Shown here piece after piece: positions 1 through 10,076 of a stretch of 64,000 nucleotides of DNA. Position 1 is the first letter of the stretch. Each line of letters opens with the position of its first letter. The stretch is taken from NCBI GenBank assembly GCA_958450365.1, contig CAUEEP010000724.1, positions 2,017,501 through 2,081,500 of the forward strand, written 5' to 3'. The notes below the pieces were generated by a model. It saw only the letters and a list, made by a program, of their open reading frames with translations. It ran no database searches and had not been told where the DNA came from. The position numbers were made by a program, and so were the translations under genes. Source of the stretch: Mesorhabditis belari. Taxonomy: Eukaryota > Nematoda > Chromadorea > Rhabditida > Rhabditidae.

Positions 1-75
1 CGGTTAAGCAGCTGTCGGTTAAGCAGCTGTCGGTTAAGCAGCTGTCGGTTAAGCAGCTGTCGGTTAAGCAGCTGA
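1..75. repeat. 15-bp minisatellite at window edge
   Basis: About five head-to-tail copies of a 15-bp unit (CGGTTAAGCAGCTGT) run from the first base, so the array continues outside the window. The unit contains the palindrome CAGCTG. No coding potential was seen. Confidence 0.95.
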
Positions 76-323
76 CAACTTGTGATTGGTGATTATGTTC
101 AGTGAAGTAGAGTGATCAGTCGTCTGAAGTCTCGTCTGAAGTGATCAGCCGATCAGTTGAACAAAAATCGATAACCGAGAGGACTCGGATGGGGACGCTT
201 CTCTTCGTCTTTGTGGATAAGTCTTTGTGAATGTATAACCGACAAGTACCAACACTTATTGCTTGATGCTTGCAATCTTTGTGACTTTTGAAAAGATATG
301 TGAGCGCTGGTTTCATTCTGATC

Positions 324-494
324 ACCATAGAACGGTTCTGATCACCATAGAACGGTTCTGATCACCATAGAACGGTTCTGATCACCATAGAACGGTTCTG
401 ATCACCATAGAACGGTTCTGATCACCATAGAACGGTTCTGATCACCATAGAACGGTTCTGATCACCATAGAACGGTTCTGATCACCATAGAACG
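324..494. repeat. 20-bp minisatellite
   Basis: Nearly perfect tandem copies (about 8-9) of a 20-bp unit, AACGGTTCTGATCACCATAG. There are no spacers between units, so it is not a CRISPR array. The following 500-900 region is AT-rich, with T-rich tracts at 850-960, and shows no convincing gene. Confidence 0.95.
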
Positions 495-1104
495 TTTATA
501 GAAGAAAAACTTACCCTTGACAAAATTTCCACCCCAATACGGCTTGTTATGAAAGGCTCGATTCTTGATCACCCATGCCACCCAAATCCACGCCTCATAC
601 GGTTGCCAATGAGCTGATCCCCAAACGGTTTGAGCGAATACTTCTCTCTCGCTGAGATTCGACTCTGAAAATACTCAAAAAAATTCTTTTATTTATAATT
701 ATGTACTACGCACTTTAAATGCAATTATAAGTAATTAATTAATTAAATGTAATTGCAATTTTTCCAATTACTTGCGCCTCTTCCCGAGAAAATCCTTGAT
801 TGACGCTTTAAAGCGTGGTAAAATTACCGTACCCCTCCTCATTTGGGTGAAATTTCATTTTTTTCATTTTTTTCATTTTTGTTCATTTCATTTTATTCTT
901 TTTGCATTTTTCTAATGTTTTTGTTGTTTTTGCATTGTTTTTGCATTGTTGTTTTTTGTTTAATTGTTTTTGCAGAAAACAAAGAGGATATGTTTTTATA
1001 TGCAAAGAGCTAAGTTATGTTTTTAATAGCATTTTCTCTGGCGGAAGCTTTGTTTGTAGAGTTTTTTTAGACCCACTTGCTTCCCGACGATCTGCTCCAG
1101 GAAC

Positions 1105-1860
1105 TTGATGCCAACTAATGTTAAGTTAAGTGGTCATTTCCCACACTATTCAACGCTACGAAGCTACAGGAACAATTGCTGATGCACTAAGAAGCGGTCG
1201 ATGGGCGTCTACCGCTTCTGATCAACTGTCGTCACAAAGACAAACATTAAGCGAGGGAGGGACCGAATTCAGAAGAAGCTAAACCAGTCAGCAAGGCAAA
1301 TGGCAAAAAAGATGGCGATTTCAAGCACCACATTGCGTCGGATTCTCAAAAATAGGCTCAAACTTACTGCTTACAAGAAAAGCAAGGCTAAACTAAACTA
1401 AACTTCTTTCGGCTAAGGCAACAAGGCTAAACTTCTTTCGAATGCCGCTAAAATCTAACGAAGTCCAAGAGTTCTGCCAAAACAACTCCCCGGACTTCAT
1501 TTCTTTCGCTGAGTGACCTAGCTCTCCAAACCTCAACCCAATGCATTTTTCAGTGTGTTCGGTTCGGTAGAAGCCAAAGCTTGTTCAAAGCCCGATACAA
1601 ACATCGAAAGCTTGAAGAAATCACTGTTGAAAGCGTGGGAAAAGCTCGATTCAGCCTATTTTGTCCCTTGGCGCCTTCCCGAAACGCCTGCGAGCCTGCT
1701 CAAATGCTAATGGTGGCCGATTCGAATTTGATAGTTCATTGTTCATAATAATTGTTAATTTACAAGAAATATTATTCACTTAAAAACTTGTCTTTTCTGC
1801 TCTTGTCTGTCTTAAAAAAATAACTTTAACTTGTTGCGATAATTATGGCGCACCCTGTCC
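1105..1860 (+). pseudogene. Decayed Tc1-like transposase
   Basis: Translated fragments in changing frames resemble a Tc1/IS630-type transposase. Around 1262-1390 there is a helix-turn-helix-like stretch (ARQMAKKMAISSTTLRRIL, then a KLTAYKKSKA-like motif). Around 1470-1560 a remnant reads like the N-S-P-D-F-I-S and S-P-N-L-N-P-M motifs that surround the second catalytic Asp. Around 1685-1735 there is the typical C-terminal RLRAC-NANGGRFE motif. Stops and frameshifts separate these blocks, and a local duplication around 1385-1440 repeats AAGGCTAAACT. The reading is therefore a dead element on the plus strand. The element ends were not resolved; the right end may lie near 1855 at CACCCTG. Confidence 0.7.
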
Positions 1861-2034
1861 ATACATTTTTTATTTTGAAAAGCATTTTCGTTCAACACCT
1901 GCTGAAGCTTGTTGAGATCTCTGACTCATCAACTGAATCGTGCCTGGTCGACCTTTTTGGGCTTCAGAAATTTCGCTCCCTAAAATAAAAAAAAAATTTG
2001 TACAACTTCATTAAAAGTTTGTACAACTTCATAA

Positions 2035-3961
2035 AAACAAACCGGTTTTTTGCTCAATCCGTTCGTTGATTCCGCTTGTGCCATGATAAGTTCCAGTGAC
2101 TGTTTTCCTTTCATTGCTCTTCGTTTCGATGATCATCGTGAATGGAATGTCCATCTCATAAACATCAACCACAAAAGCTTTATACAAATCTTTATATGGC
2201 GCCACTTTGACGACGTTTTTCAGCGTGAACGACTCGGTTTTCACAGTTTTGTCTGTCGTGTTCATAGTTTCTTTGCCTCCGCCTAAAAAAGAGCCTTTTC
2301 GCGGAAAGTAACAACAAAAATTTATTCAAGTCAAGTCTAGTGTTAGAGTGGATTTAAAGCACTCTAACACCTGCTTAGAGTGCTTTAAATGCAAACGTCA
2401 ACAAGCCAGAATCTCATTTTGACTTATATTGGATTGGTGAATTGGAAACTGCGGGCTATTGTCATATGTGACAGTTTGAGGACTTTCTTCAAAAGAAACC
2501 CATTTTGGTGTCAATGGAAAAGTTGTAGAGAATCAAAAATCAAGCTTATATCCAAATTTTCAGAACGATTCAAAAACTGGTTTTCAAGAAATGCGAAAGT
2601 TACGAATTTTCACAAAACTTGCATTTCACAAAACATTTTAAGCGAAACTACTAAGTGTATCTTTTTGGAAATTTGGCTATAAGCCTAATTTTTGATTCTC
2701 TACAGCTTTTCTAATGACACCAAAATGGGTTTCTTTTGAAGAAAGTGCTCAAACTGGGACATTCCTCCAGTCCTCCATTTTTTGAGTCTCACACTTGTCT
2801 CACACACAAACCAAAATCCTACTACGAAAGAGGAATTCGCAGATTGCCTGTAAAATGGGCAGAAGTCGTCAATAATAAGGGAAATTATTTGGAATGAATT
2901 TATGGTTTTATGTTGAATAAATTTTAGTTCAAAGTCCCGCAGTTTTCAATTCATCAACCCAATACATTCGCTAACGCTAATCAAACGCGAATTTATTGCC
3001 TAGTTTTTATGCAAAATCTCACAAGCACTTACCTCCACTAGTGACCGTTAAAGACAGTTCACTTTTCTTGATGAGCGGAATCTGCAACTCGAACTTCACT
3101 CCCGTAGCCACACTCATCGTCCAGTGGGTCTCTTTCGTAAAGCTGACCGAGTGCTCGTCGGCTCGTGTTCGGGTCCATCTAAACTTTACTTTTCACCTCT
3201 TTCAACTCTTCTAAAACTTTTGAAAACTTCAACTCTTCTAAAACTTTTGAATTTTTAATAAAACCCACGTGTACTCGCCGTGCAACTCTTGACTCGAATG
3301 CAGATTATCGTAGTAGCCGACGCCGATGATGTCCGGTTGTTTGTAGGCGAGTTTTGCACGTGGGAAGTCGAGTTTTATGTCGATCACTTTTCCCAGACCG
3401 TTATTCTTCTCGTGCCAGTTGCATGTCTTGTCGACAAGAGATCTCATATCCTGGTTTAGCAAATCGCCCACACTTCCGTAGCCTTTCTTCTCCAGTTCGA
3501 ACATGCACTTGTTCATGATTTCATACGTGGACATGTTCTTTCGAGGTAACCATTCTGAAAGATTCAGATTCAGATCAACTCAGTAAAACAATTTAAATCA
3601 ATTTTTGCTGTTTTGGTGTCACTTTAATGTAAGATAGTCTCTAAATTCTCATTCTTTAATCTCATTCTCATTCTCCCCGTAATCCTAGACAATCGAGACT
3701 CCTCTTTGTTTCCTTTTAACAAACCATTTTTGTGACAAAGAACAACAAGAGCAGTCAAATCGACGAGTCCTTCGTAGCTCTTTTCCTGCAGTCTTTCCAC
3801 ACTTTCTCCCATCAATTTCCCCAATTCGACGATTATCGTATTCTTCTTGTCATCGTTGGACATGTTATTGATTTCTCTCGGCGTCCTCCATCCAAATGTA
3901 AACAAAAGATCGGCCATATTTCTTGGAGGCCATGCCTCTTTCACCTCACCGTCTCTATTGC
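2035..3961 (-). CDS. Aerolysin/ETX-MTX2-like pore-forming domain protein (partial model)
   Basis: Minus-strand exons can be read at about 3961-3728, 3556-3250, 3207-3028 and 2283-2041, with TTCAG/TTTAG acceptors before them; a short last exon may lie at 1985-1874. The first carries the motif INNMSNDDKKNTIIVEL, followed by a second helical segment with an LQ-G/K-like turn, an arrangement I associate with N-terminal helical repeats of MTX2/ETX-like proteins in other taxa. The last two are rich in alternating Ser/Thr/Val and read like the long amphipathic strands and insertion loop of the ETX/MTX2 (aerolysin) fold. A mariner-derived element occupies the intron at 2427-2964. Exon ends and phases are not fully resolved and the true start is unknown. 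Family identity is inferred from pattern; a nematode protein of this kind could act in defence or digestion, but no function is shown here. Confidence 0.5.
2427..2964 (+). mobile_element. Mariner-derived non-autonomous element (copy 1)
   Basis: The ends are inverted repeats of the type TTGGATTGGTGAATTGGAAA...TTTTCAATTCATCAACCCAA next to TA. The centre is a foldback (about 2475-2755) whose arms both contain TTCTTCAAAAGAAACCC or its complement. A second copy at 29994-31009 keeps part of a transposase; this one has lost the coding part. It lies in an intron of the ETX/MTX2-like gene. Confidence 0.85.
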
Positions 3962-4026
3962 CTGAATAAGGGTTTTGTGGGAAAACCGAACAAAACGAAA
4001 ACGATCTTAGAATAACCCCCATATTT

Positions 4027-4185
4027 GGTTCCTTTTCTGTACAGATTTGGCTCTTTTCTGTACAGATTTGGCTCTTTTCTGTACAGATTTGGCTCTTTTC
4101 TGTACAGATTTGGCTCCTTTTCTGTACAGATTTGGCTCCTTTTCTGTACAGATTTGGCTCCTTTTCGGTACAGATTTGATTCCTT
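4027..4185. repeat. 22/23-bp minisatellite
   Basis: Seven to eight copies of a unit built on TGTACAGATTTGGCTC plus CTTTTC. On the minus strand it stays open and would encode repeats of the type ICTEKSQ or ICTEKEP. The array lies between two copies of TCTATTGCC (about 3954 and 4190), the second next to a C-rich tract. Confidence 0.9.
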
Positions 4186-4229
4186 TTCTCTATTGCCCCC
4201 CGCCCACCCATAGTAATTTTTCTTTGCTT

Positions 4230-4944
4230 GGGCACATCGATCACGGTATAAGGCGAAAATACGTTTTCTTACAAATAAAAAATCCGGCTGCTAGCAAATG
4301 TTTTTGCATTTTTACTGATCTCAAAACAAAAACAAAATTGAAAATTGATCTATCAAAAAAAAATTATTGCAATTTGAAGTTGACTAATTCCATGTGGTCC
4401 CCCCTATGAACTCTTTGAAGAAGTCAAAAAATTTTCTTTTCTTTTCTTTTTAGTCACATTTTAGGGTTTTTAAGCATGCTGAATCCTAATTTGATGATAA
4501 AAACATAGGTTGTTTGTTTGGTTTTTGCAGACACGAAGCTTTGGCGGTGAGAAGCAGCCGGGTTTTTTTAAGAATGATTTGATCTGTAAGATAAGGTAAG
4601 ATAAGGTATTTTGTGATCGATGTGGGGGATGATTCTTGGGCTGATGGAGGGCAATTACCTTCATCAACCCAAGAGTTCGGTCATCCCAGTTTTGTCATCC
4701 CAGTTTGTCATCCCAGTTCTCAATTCTTAATTCTAAAAATTTAGAAACAAAGTTTAAAAGTTAAAGTTAAACTTAAAAGTGTTTAATTTTGACTTTTTCA
4801 AAAACGTAAAATGTCAGCTCCGAGCCAAACTGATATTTTAGTTACTATATTGTTATTATTGAATGATTTGTCTATTCTTATGCAAATGTGTCCTCCCCTG
4901 TGCTTATCCCTTTTGTTGCCGAGAAGGGGCGGTCCTTGGGATTG
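4230..4944. other. No supported gene
   Basis: AT-rich sequence with short runs. Small near-repeats are visible: TCATCCCAGTTTTG-type units at 4681-4717 and AAGATAAGGT at 4588-4606. No reading frame with family resemblance was found. Confidence 0.5.
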
Positions 4945-5200
4945 CCTAGGAGGACAGTGAGGAGCCTAGGAGGACAGTGAGGAGCCTAGAAGGACAGTGA
5001 GGAGCCTAGAAGGGCAGTGAGGAGCCTAGGAGGACAGTGAGGAGCCTAGAAGGACAGTGAGGAGCCTATGAGGACAGTGAGGAGCCTAGAAGGACAGTGA
5101 GGAGCCTAGGAGGACAGTGAGGAGCCTAGAAGGACAGTGAGGAGCCTAGGAGGACAGTGAGGAGCCTAGGAGGACAGTGAGGAGCCTAGGAGGACAAGTG
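4945..5200. repeat. 20-bp minisatellite
   Basis: About 13 copies of GCCTAGGAGGACAGTGAGGA, with A/G variation at one position alternating between copies. Confidence 0.95.
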
Positions 5201-5990
5201 AGACCCTCATTTGGAGTCCCCCCTTCCCCTTACACTCATTTGTAATCTATTCGTCTTATTGAACTACTGTAAATAAAGTTACATATCTTCCAGGTCTATG
5301 CAACTGCAGTACAGGTCGGTCATTTCACAGGGACTCCCCTCTAATGCGTTGGAGGAGTTGAGTTGGGTTGTCGGGGTGTTAGAGATGGCGGGATATCAGA
5401 AAGGGATCCACTCTCTTTAACTTACCCCAAATTCTAGTCCACATCCGTTTATACCGAATGAATGAACGAATAAAAACCAACCAGACATTGAAGATTTGTG
5501 AAGCTACAAATGTGAAAGAAAATTTAGAAACAAAACTTTGAAATGACCCGATTAGAAGTGCTTTTAAAGCTCGGATTTAGGCAATCGAGTTTTTCTTGCG
5601 AAAGAATTCAACGAAATTTCTGCTTTGATCGTTTTTGTCTAGAAAAAAAGTAAAAGTAAATAGCGGAAATCTTTTGAGAAACTGAGAGAGAACTTTTTCA
5701 AGAGAGACATTCAAGAGAGACACTGAAGAGACACATTTTGTTGATTTTGAGACTCATCATCTTTTACCATCATCTTTTACCATCATCATCATCTTTACGG
5801 TAGTTTTTTCCCCCAATATCCTTGTGCAATTTTTTCCTTGTGCAAGTTTTTTGTTAAACATGAAAAAGCGAAAGAAAGCAGCAAACAAGCCTTCCAATTC
5901 TCGAACTCTACTTTCTTTTTTCGAACTGAAAGCAGAAATCGAACAAAAAGCCCCATATTCGATCAAATTTTTCTCGAAAATCACCCACAA
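5201..5990. other. No supported gene
   Basis: AT-rich stretch with AATAAA at about 5271 and a short CATCATCTTTTAC repeat at 5754-5785. Nothing in it could be assigned to a protein family. Confidence 0.45.
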
Positions 5991-6110
5991 AACCAGAGAT
6001 CTTTGGTCTCTACCGCTCGACCACAGCCTACTAGAATCGAGGCCGCGCCTAAGACCCAAAAACCCGTATTTAAGACCCAAAAACAAAACATTAGACGCTT
6101 ATAACTCCTG
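5991..6110 (+). repeat. Dispersed repeat, copy A
   Basis: A block containing GCTCGACCACAGCCTACTAG and GGCCGCGC. It recurs at 6745-6865 in the same orientation and at 9885-9990 inverted. It lies directly upstream of a 14-bp minisatellite. Confidence 0.85.
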
Positions 6111-6126
6111 CCAGAATAACGTTCAT

Positions 6127-6745
6127 CCAGAGAGCTTGATTTAGAGAGCTTGATCCAGAGAGCTTGATCCAGAGAGCTTGATCCAGAGAGCTTGATCCAG
6201 AGAGCTTGATCCAGAGAGCTTGATCCAGAGAGCTTGATCCAGAGAGCTTGATCCAGAGAGCTGGATTTAGAGAGCTTGATTTAGAGAGCTTGATTTAGAG
6301 AGCTTGATTTAGAGAGCTTGATCCAGAGAGCTTGATCCAGAGAGCTTGATCCAGAGAGCTTGATCCAGAGAGCTTGATCCAGAGAGCTTGATCCAGAGAG
6401 CTTGATCCAGAGAGCTTGATCCAGAGAGCTTGATCCAGAGAGCTTGATCCAGAGAGCTTGATCCAGAGAGCTTGATCCAGAGAGCTTGATCCAGAGAGCT
6501 TGATCCAGAGAGCTTGATCCAGAGAGCTTGATCCAGAGAGCTTGATCCAGAGAGCTTGATCCAGAGAGCTTGATCCAGAGAGCTTGATCCAGAGAGCTTG
6601 ATCCAGAGAGCTTGATCCAGAGAGCTGGATTTAGAGAGCTTGATTTAGAGAGCTTGATTTAGAGAGCTTGATTTAGAGAGCTTGATTTAGAGAGCTTGAT
6701 TTAGAGAGCTTGATCCAGAGATCTTGATCCAGAGAGCTTCATCCA
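6127..6745. repeat. 14-bp minisatellite, about 44 copies
   Basis: Unit AGAGAGCTTGATCC, with two patches of the variant GATTTAGAGAGCTT (about 6262-6315 and 6625-6712). The array is bracketed by two copies of the dispersed repeat. Confidence 0.97.
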
Positions 6746-6865
6746 GAGATCCGATCTCGAATACAGACGCTCTACAGCTCGACCACAGCCTACTAGAAAC
6801 AAGGCCGCGCAGAAAGCACTACAAGATACAAACACTACTAGCAAGACCCAAAAGCCCATATTTTC
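6745..6865 (+). repeat. Dispersed repeat, copy B
   Basis: Same block as at 5991-6110, with GCTCGACCACAGCCTACTAG and GGCCGCGCAGAAAGC, directly downstream of the 14-bp array. Confidence 0.85.
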
Positions 6866-6869
6866 AGAG

Positions 6870-7300
6870 GCTTAACAAAACTTTAGACTCTTATAACTCC
6901 CACCAGAATAACATTCAGCAAAAACGGAAAGTAGATTCGGAATCAGCGTGAAATTCTGCATCAAATGGTACAAGTCGAATGTCATTTGGTCGGCTCAACC
7001 AGTTGCTCTTCCCTTGTAAGGTTTTCTGTATTGAAATACTTCTACTTTTAGCAAAATACTGAGATATTTTATACAACAAAAAGCACCCATTTAATGTTAT
7101 CACAATTTGCAGCACCATTAGATGAAAAGCGTTCAGAAATTAATGAAATTATGTGATGATAGTAATCTACTAGCTGCTGATTTTGAAAAATTGGTTTTTA
7201 AATAAATTCAAAAGCTGATTGATGACCAAAGTCGACGGGAGGAGCATCAGCAAACTTGTAAACATCCGTCTAAAGAAAGTCTAGTGGAATGGCTGTGTGT
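6870..7300. other. No supported gene
   Basis: There is a short open plus-strand stretch at 7121-7200 (QKLMKLCDDSNLLAADFEKL) after a TTTGCAG acceptor-like site. It could be an exon of an upstream part of the plus-strand gene that ends at 11258. No family was recognised and no second exon could be linked. Confidence 0.25.
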
Positions 7301-7317
7301 ACATGGCTCAAATGGCT

Positions 7318-7412
7318 CAAATTCGTAAACACACACTTTCTGGCGTCTTCAAGTTCACTTTTCTTTCGATACCGAAGAGAAAAGTGAAGAATTGAGTGCA
7401 CCAGAAAGGCGG
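7318..7412. mobile_element. Short MITE with TGTAAACACAC-type ends
   Basis: The left end GTAAACACACACTTTCTGGC and the right end GTGCACCAGAAAGGC form imperfect inverted repeats around an AT-rich centre. Related pairs occur at 16524-16612 and 22878-23122, and a single end at about 12900-12925. Confidence 0.55.
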
Positions 7413-7874
7413 ATTTCTAGAAAAGGCTTTCAGAAAGGAGAAAGGTTTCCAGAAAGCTTTTTTTCGACTTTTCTTACTAGATATTAGTTTTTATGTGCAT
7501 TTTCACAAACCACATGTTTAACGAGACTTCCTTCTTCATCAACAGCCCATAAACTATTAGAAGCATCCACAGAGATCGCTCTGAAAAAGGATTGAACAGA
7601 ATGCGGCTTTTTTAAACTTATTTCTTACATGCATAAGAAATGCGGATTTCAAAATTTTCTTCAAATTCATAAATTCGAACGATAAAAACCCTGATATCGA
7701 TGAATGTTATAAACTCGATGAATGTTACGATTTGAAAGCTGTAAATCTCCTCTACAAAATAGGCTAAAACGTGTTTCAATTGATCGAAGCATTATTTGAT
7801 TTACTATGAGATTTACTTACTAAAAAAACTCTTAATAATACCAGATGCTAACAAAATGACAAACTGAGTAACTA

Positions 7875-9142
7875 TTAGGTTGGCAACTAAATAATGGCCC
7901 TCGCCCTTTTTTGATAAAATCTTTTAATCTTTGCGTTTAATCTACCCTCGCTTGTTGTTAATTGAATATTACTGAATTTCTGGTGCATTATTATACGTTT
8001 TTACTTTCCTTGATTTGATACTTTTCAAATAATTTTGTTTAGAAATGGAAGATCTCAAATATCGAATGCGTGTCTGTCTCTGGTACGACTACAAACAAGA
8101 CAAAACAGCTGCCGAATCCCACAGAGATTTATTGCGAGTTTTTGGTGATGAAGCTCTTTCCGAAACACAATGTAAGAGATGGTATCGACGGTTCAAGGAA
8201 GGGGATGAAAGTCTTGAAGATGAGCCTCGCCAAGGACGACCCGAACTTCTGCAGAACGATATTTTGGAAGCAGCTTTAAAGGAGGATCCAAGTCAAACAT
8301 CACGCGAGCTAGGGGGGTCGATTGGGCTTTTCGCATACTGCAATCGAAAAGCGACTTCATGCATTGGGGGAAAAGTAACCGCAGTGGAAAGTGGATTCCG
8401 CATGAATTGAGCGAAGAAAATAAGGCTACTCGTGCTATCACAGCTGGAATACTACTAAAACTTGCGAAAAAGGGAAGCTTCTTGGATTCCATTGTCACTT
8501 CTGATGAAAAATGGATCTTTTATGATAATCGAACGCGAAAACGACAGTGGCTTAGCACAAACGAAGACCTAAAACCAACTCCGAAGCCGGATATTCACTC
8601 AAAGAAAACTCTCCTCTGTGTGTGGTGGAGTTCTCGTGGGTTGGTGCATTTCGAGGTTCTCAAAAGCCGGCAAACGGTTAATTCAGAACTCTATTCGTCT
8701 CAACTACATCGTGTAGATCAAGCAATTCGCTCTCAAGGACTCGAACCCTCTTCAATTCATTTTCTCCATGATAACGCAAAACCACACACTGCAAAACTTA
8801 CAATGGAGAAAATCGAGGAGTTGGGCTGGAATGTTCTTCCTCATGCGCCATACAGCCCGGATATGGCGCCTAGTGATTACCATCTTTTTCGATCGATGCA
8901 ACACTTTCTAGCCGAGAAAAAGTTCAATGACCTTGACGAAGTCCGAATTTCAGTGCAGAAGTTCTTTGACGATCAACCAGAAGAATTTTTCAAGAGAGGA
9001 ATCCAGTTGCTCCGTCAAAAGTGGAAAGAAGTAATAAAAAATGACGGAGAATACCTTTTGGATTGATGTTGATATTTGTTCATCTTGTTAATAAATTTTT
9101 TGTTTTTTACTGAAAAGGGCCATTATTTAGTTGCCAACCTGA
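7875..9142 (+). mobile_element. Full-length mariner element
   Basis: A 1.27-kb element flanked by TA on both sides, with inverted terminal repeats of about 27 bp (GGTTGGCAACTAAATAATGG near both ends, one mismatch at the outermost bases). Size, target site and transposase match the Tc1/mariner superfamily, mariner DD34D group. Confidence 0.95.
8045..9066 (+). pseudogene. Mariner transposase with two frameshifts
   Basis: The start at 8045 opens with the mariner N-terminal helix-turn-helix (YRMRVCLWYDYKQDKTAAES, CKRWYRRFKEGD, and the DEPRQGRP linker). The frame shifts by one base in the G6 run at about 8312-8317 and again by one in the G5 run at about 8366-8370. After that the frame is open to the stop at 9066. 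The WVPHEL-like motif, VTSDEKWIFYDN (first Asp), HFLHDNAKPHTA (second Asp) and YSPDMAPSDYHLF (third Asp) are all present, so the catalytic triad is intact. Each shift is consistent with one extra G, so this is either a recently killed copy or a pair of homopolymer errors. Confidence 0.93.
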
Positions 9143-9404
9143 TATTATGCTTAAAAGGTGCTTTAGATTAAATCTAGAAAGATATTAGACTCCTCTGAGA
9201 TAAGATATTAGACTCCTCTGAAAAGTAGTACCTCAATTTCACCGGCAGAGCTCTCCAATAGTTTCCCGCTGGGTTCGTGGCGGCAAGGCCTCGGAGTCTA
9301 AAACGATCTCATTTCTTAAAAATAGATCTGAGAACTTGCAAACATTTGTTTCTTTGAGTACATTAAAACAAGAATTCAAGGATTATTTAAGTACATTGAA
9401 ACTA

Positions 9405-9800
9405 GAATTCTTTTTATCTCGAATCTGTTTTCTGTGAATCTAAGCTCACTAAGCTTTCTGTGAATCCAAGCTCACTAAGCTTTCTGTGAGTCCAAACACA
9501 CTAGGCTTTCTGTGAGTCCAAACAGACTAAGCTTTCTGTGAGTTCAAGCTCACTAGGCTTTCTGTGAGTTCAGACACACTAAGCTTTCTGTGAATCTAAG
9601 CTCACTAGGCTTTCTTTGAGTCCAAGCTCACTAAGCTTTCTGTGAATCCAAGCTCACGAGGCTTTCCGTGAATCCAAGCACACTAATCTTTCCGTGAATC
9701 CAAGCACACTAATCTTTCCGTGAATCCAAACACACTAAGCTTTCCGTGAATCCAAACACACTAATCTTTCTGTGAGTCCAAACTCGCTAGGCTTTGTGAT
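9405..9800. repeat. 26-bp minisatellite
   Basis: About 14 diverged copies of a unit of the type AAGCTTTCTGTGAATCCAAG plus CTCACT. The same unit is found in reverse complement at 10680-10785. Confidence 0.93.
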
Positions 9801-9858
9801 ACGAACTGGGGAAAAGGTTTGACTTCTGTTATAAACTTGTCTTTGTAAAAAGCGCACG

Positions 9859-10026
9859 AGTTTGCTAGACAATGGTATGTCTACAATATGGGCTTTTGGG
9901 TCTTAGGCGCTTTCTGCGCGGCCTTGTTTCTAGTAGGCTGTGATCGAGCGGTAGAGCGTCTGTATTCGAGACCAGATCTCTGGATGAAGCTCTCTGAGTT
10001 TGCTAGACAATGGTATGTCTACAGTT
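9859..10026. repeat. Direct 27-bp duplication flanking dispersed repeat copy C
   Basis: GTTTGCTAGACAATGGTATG (followed by TCTACA) occurs at 9859-9885 and again at about 9999-10026. Between them lies an inverted copy of the dispersed repeat seen at 5991 and 6745. Confidence 0.85.
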
Positions 10027-10076
10027 TTTGTCATGCCAAGTTTTCTGAAAACAATTTCTCGAAGAACTTCAGCGTG

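Noticed and set aside
324..494. Possible CRISPR-like array
   Set aside because: Units are contiguous without spacers; the surroundings are eukaryotic. The same applies to the other arrays.
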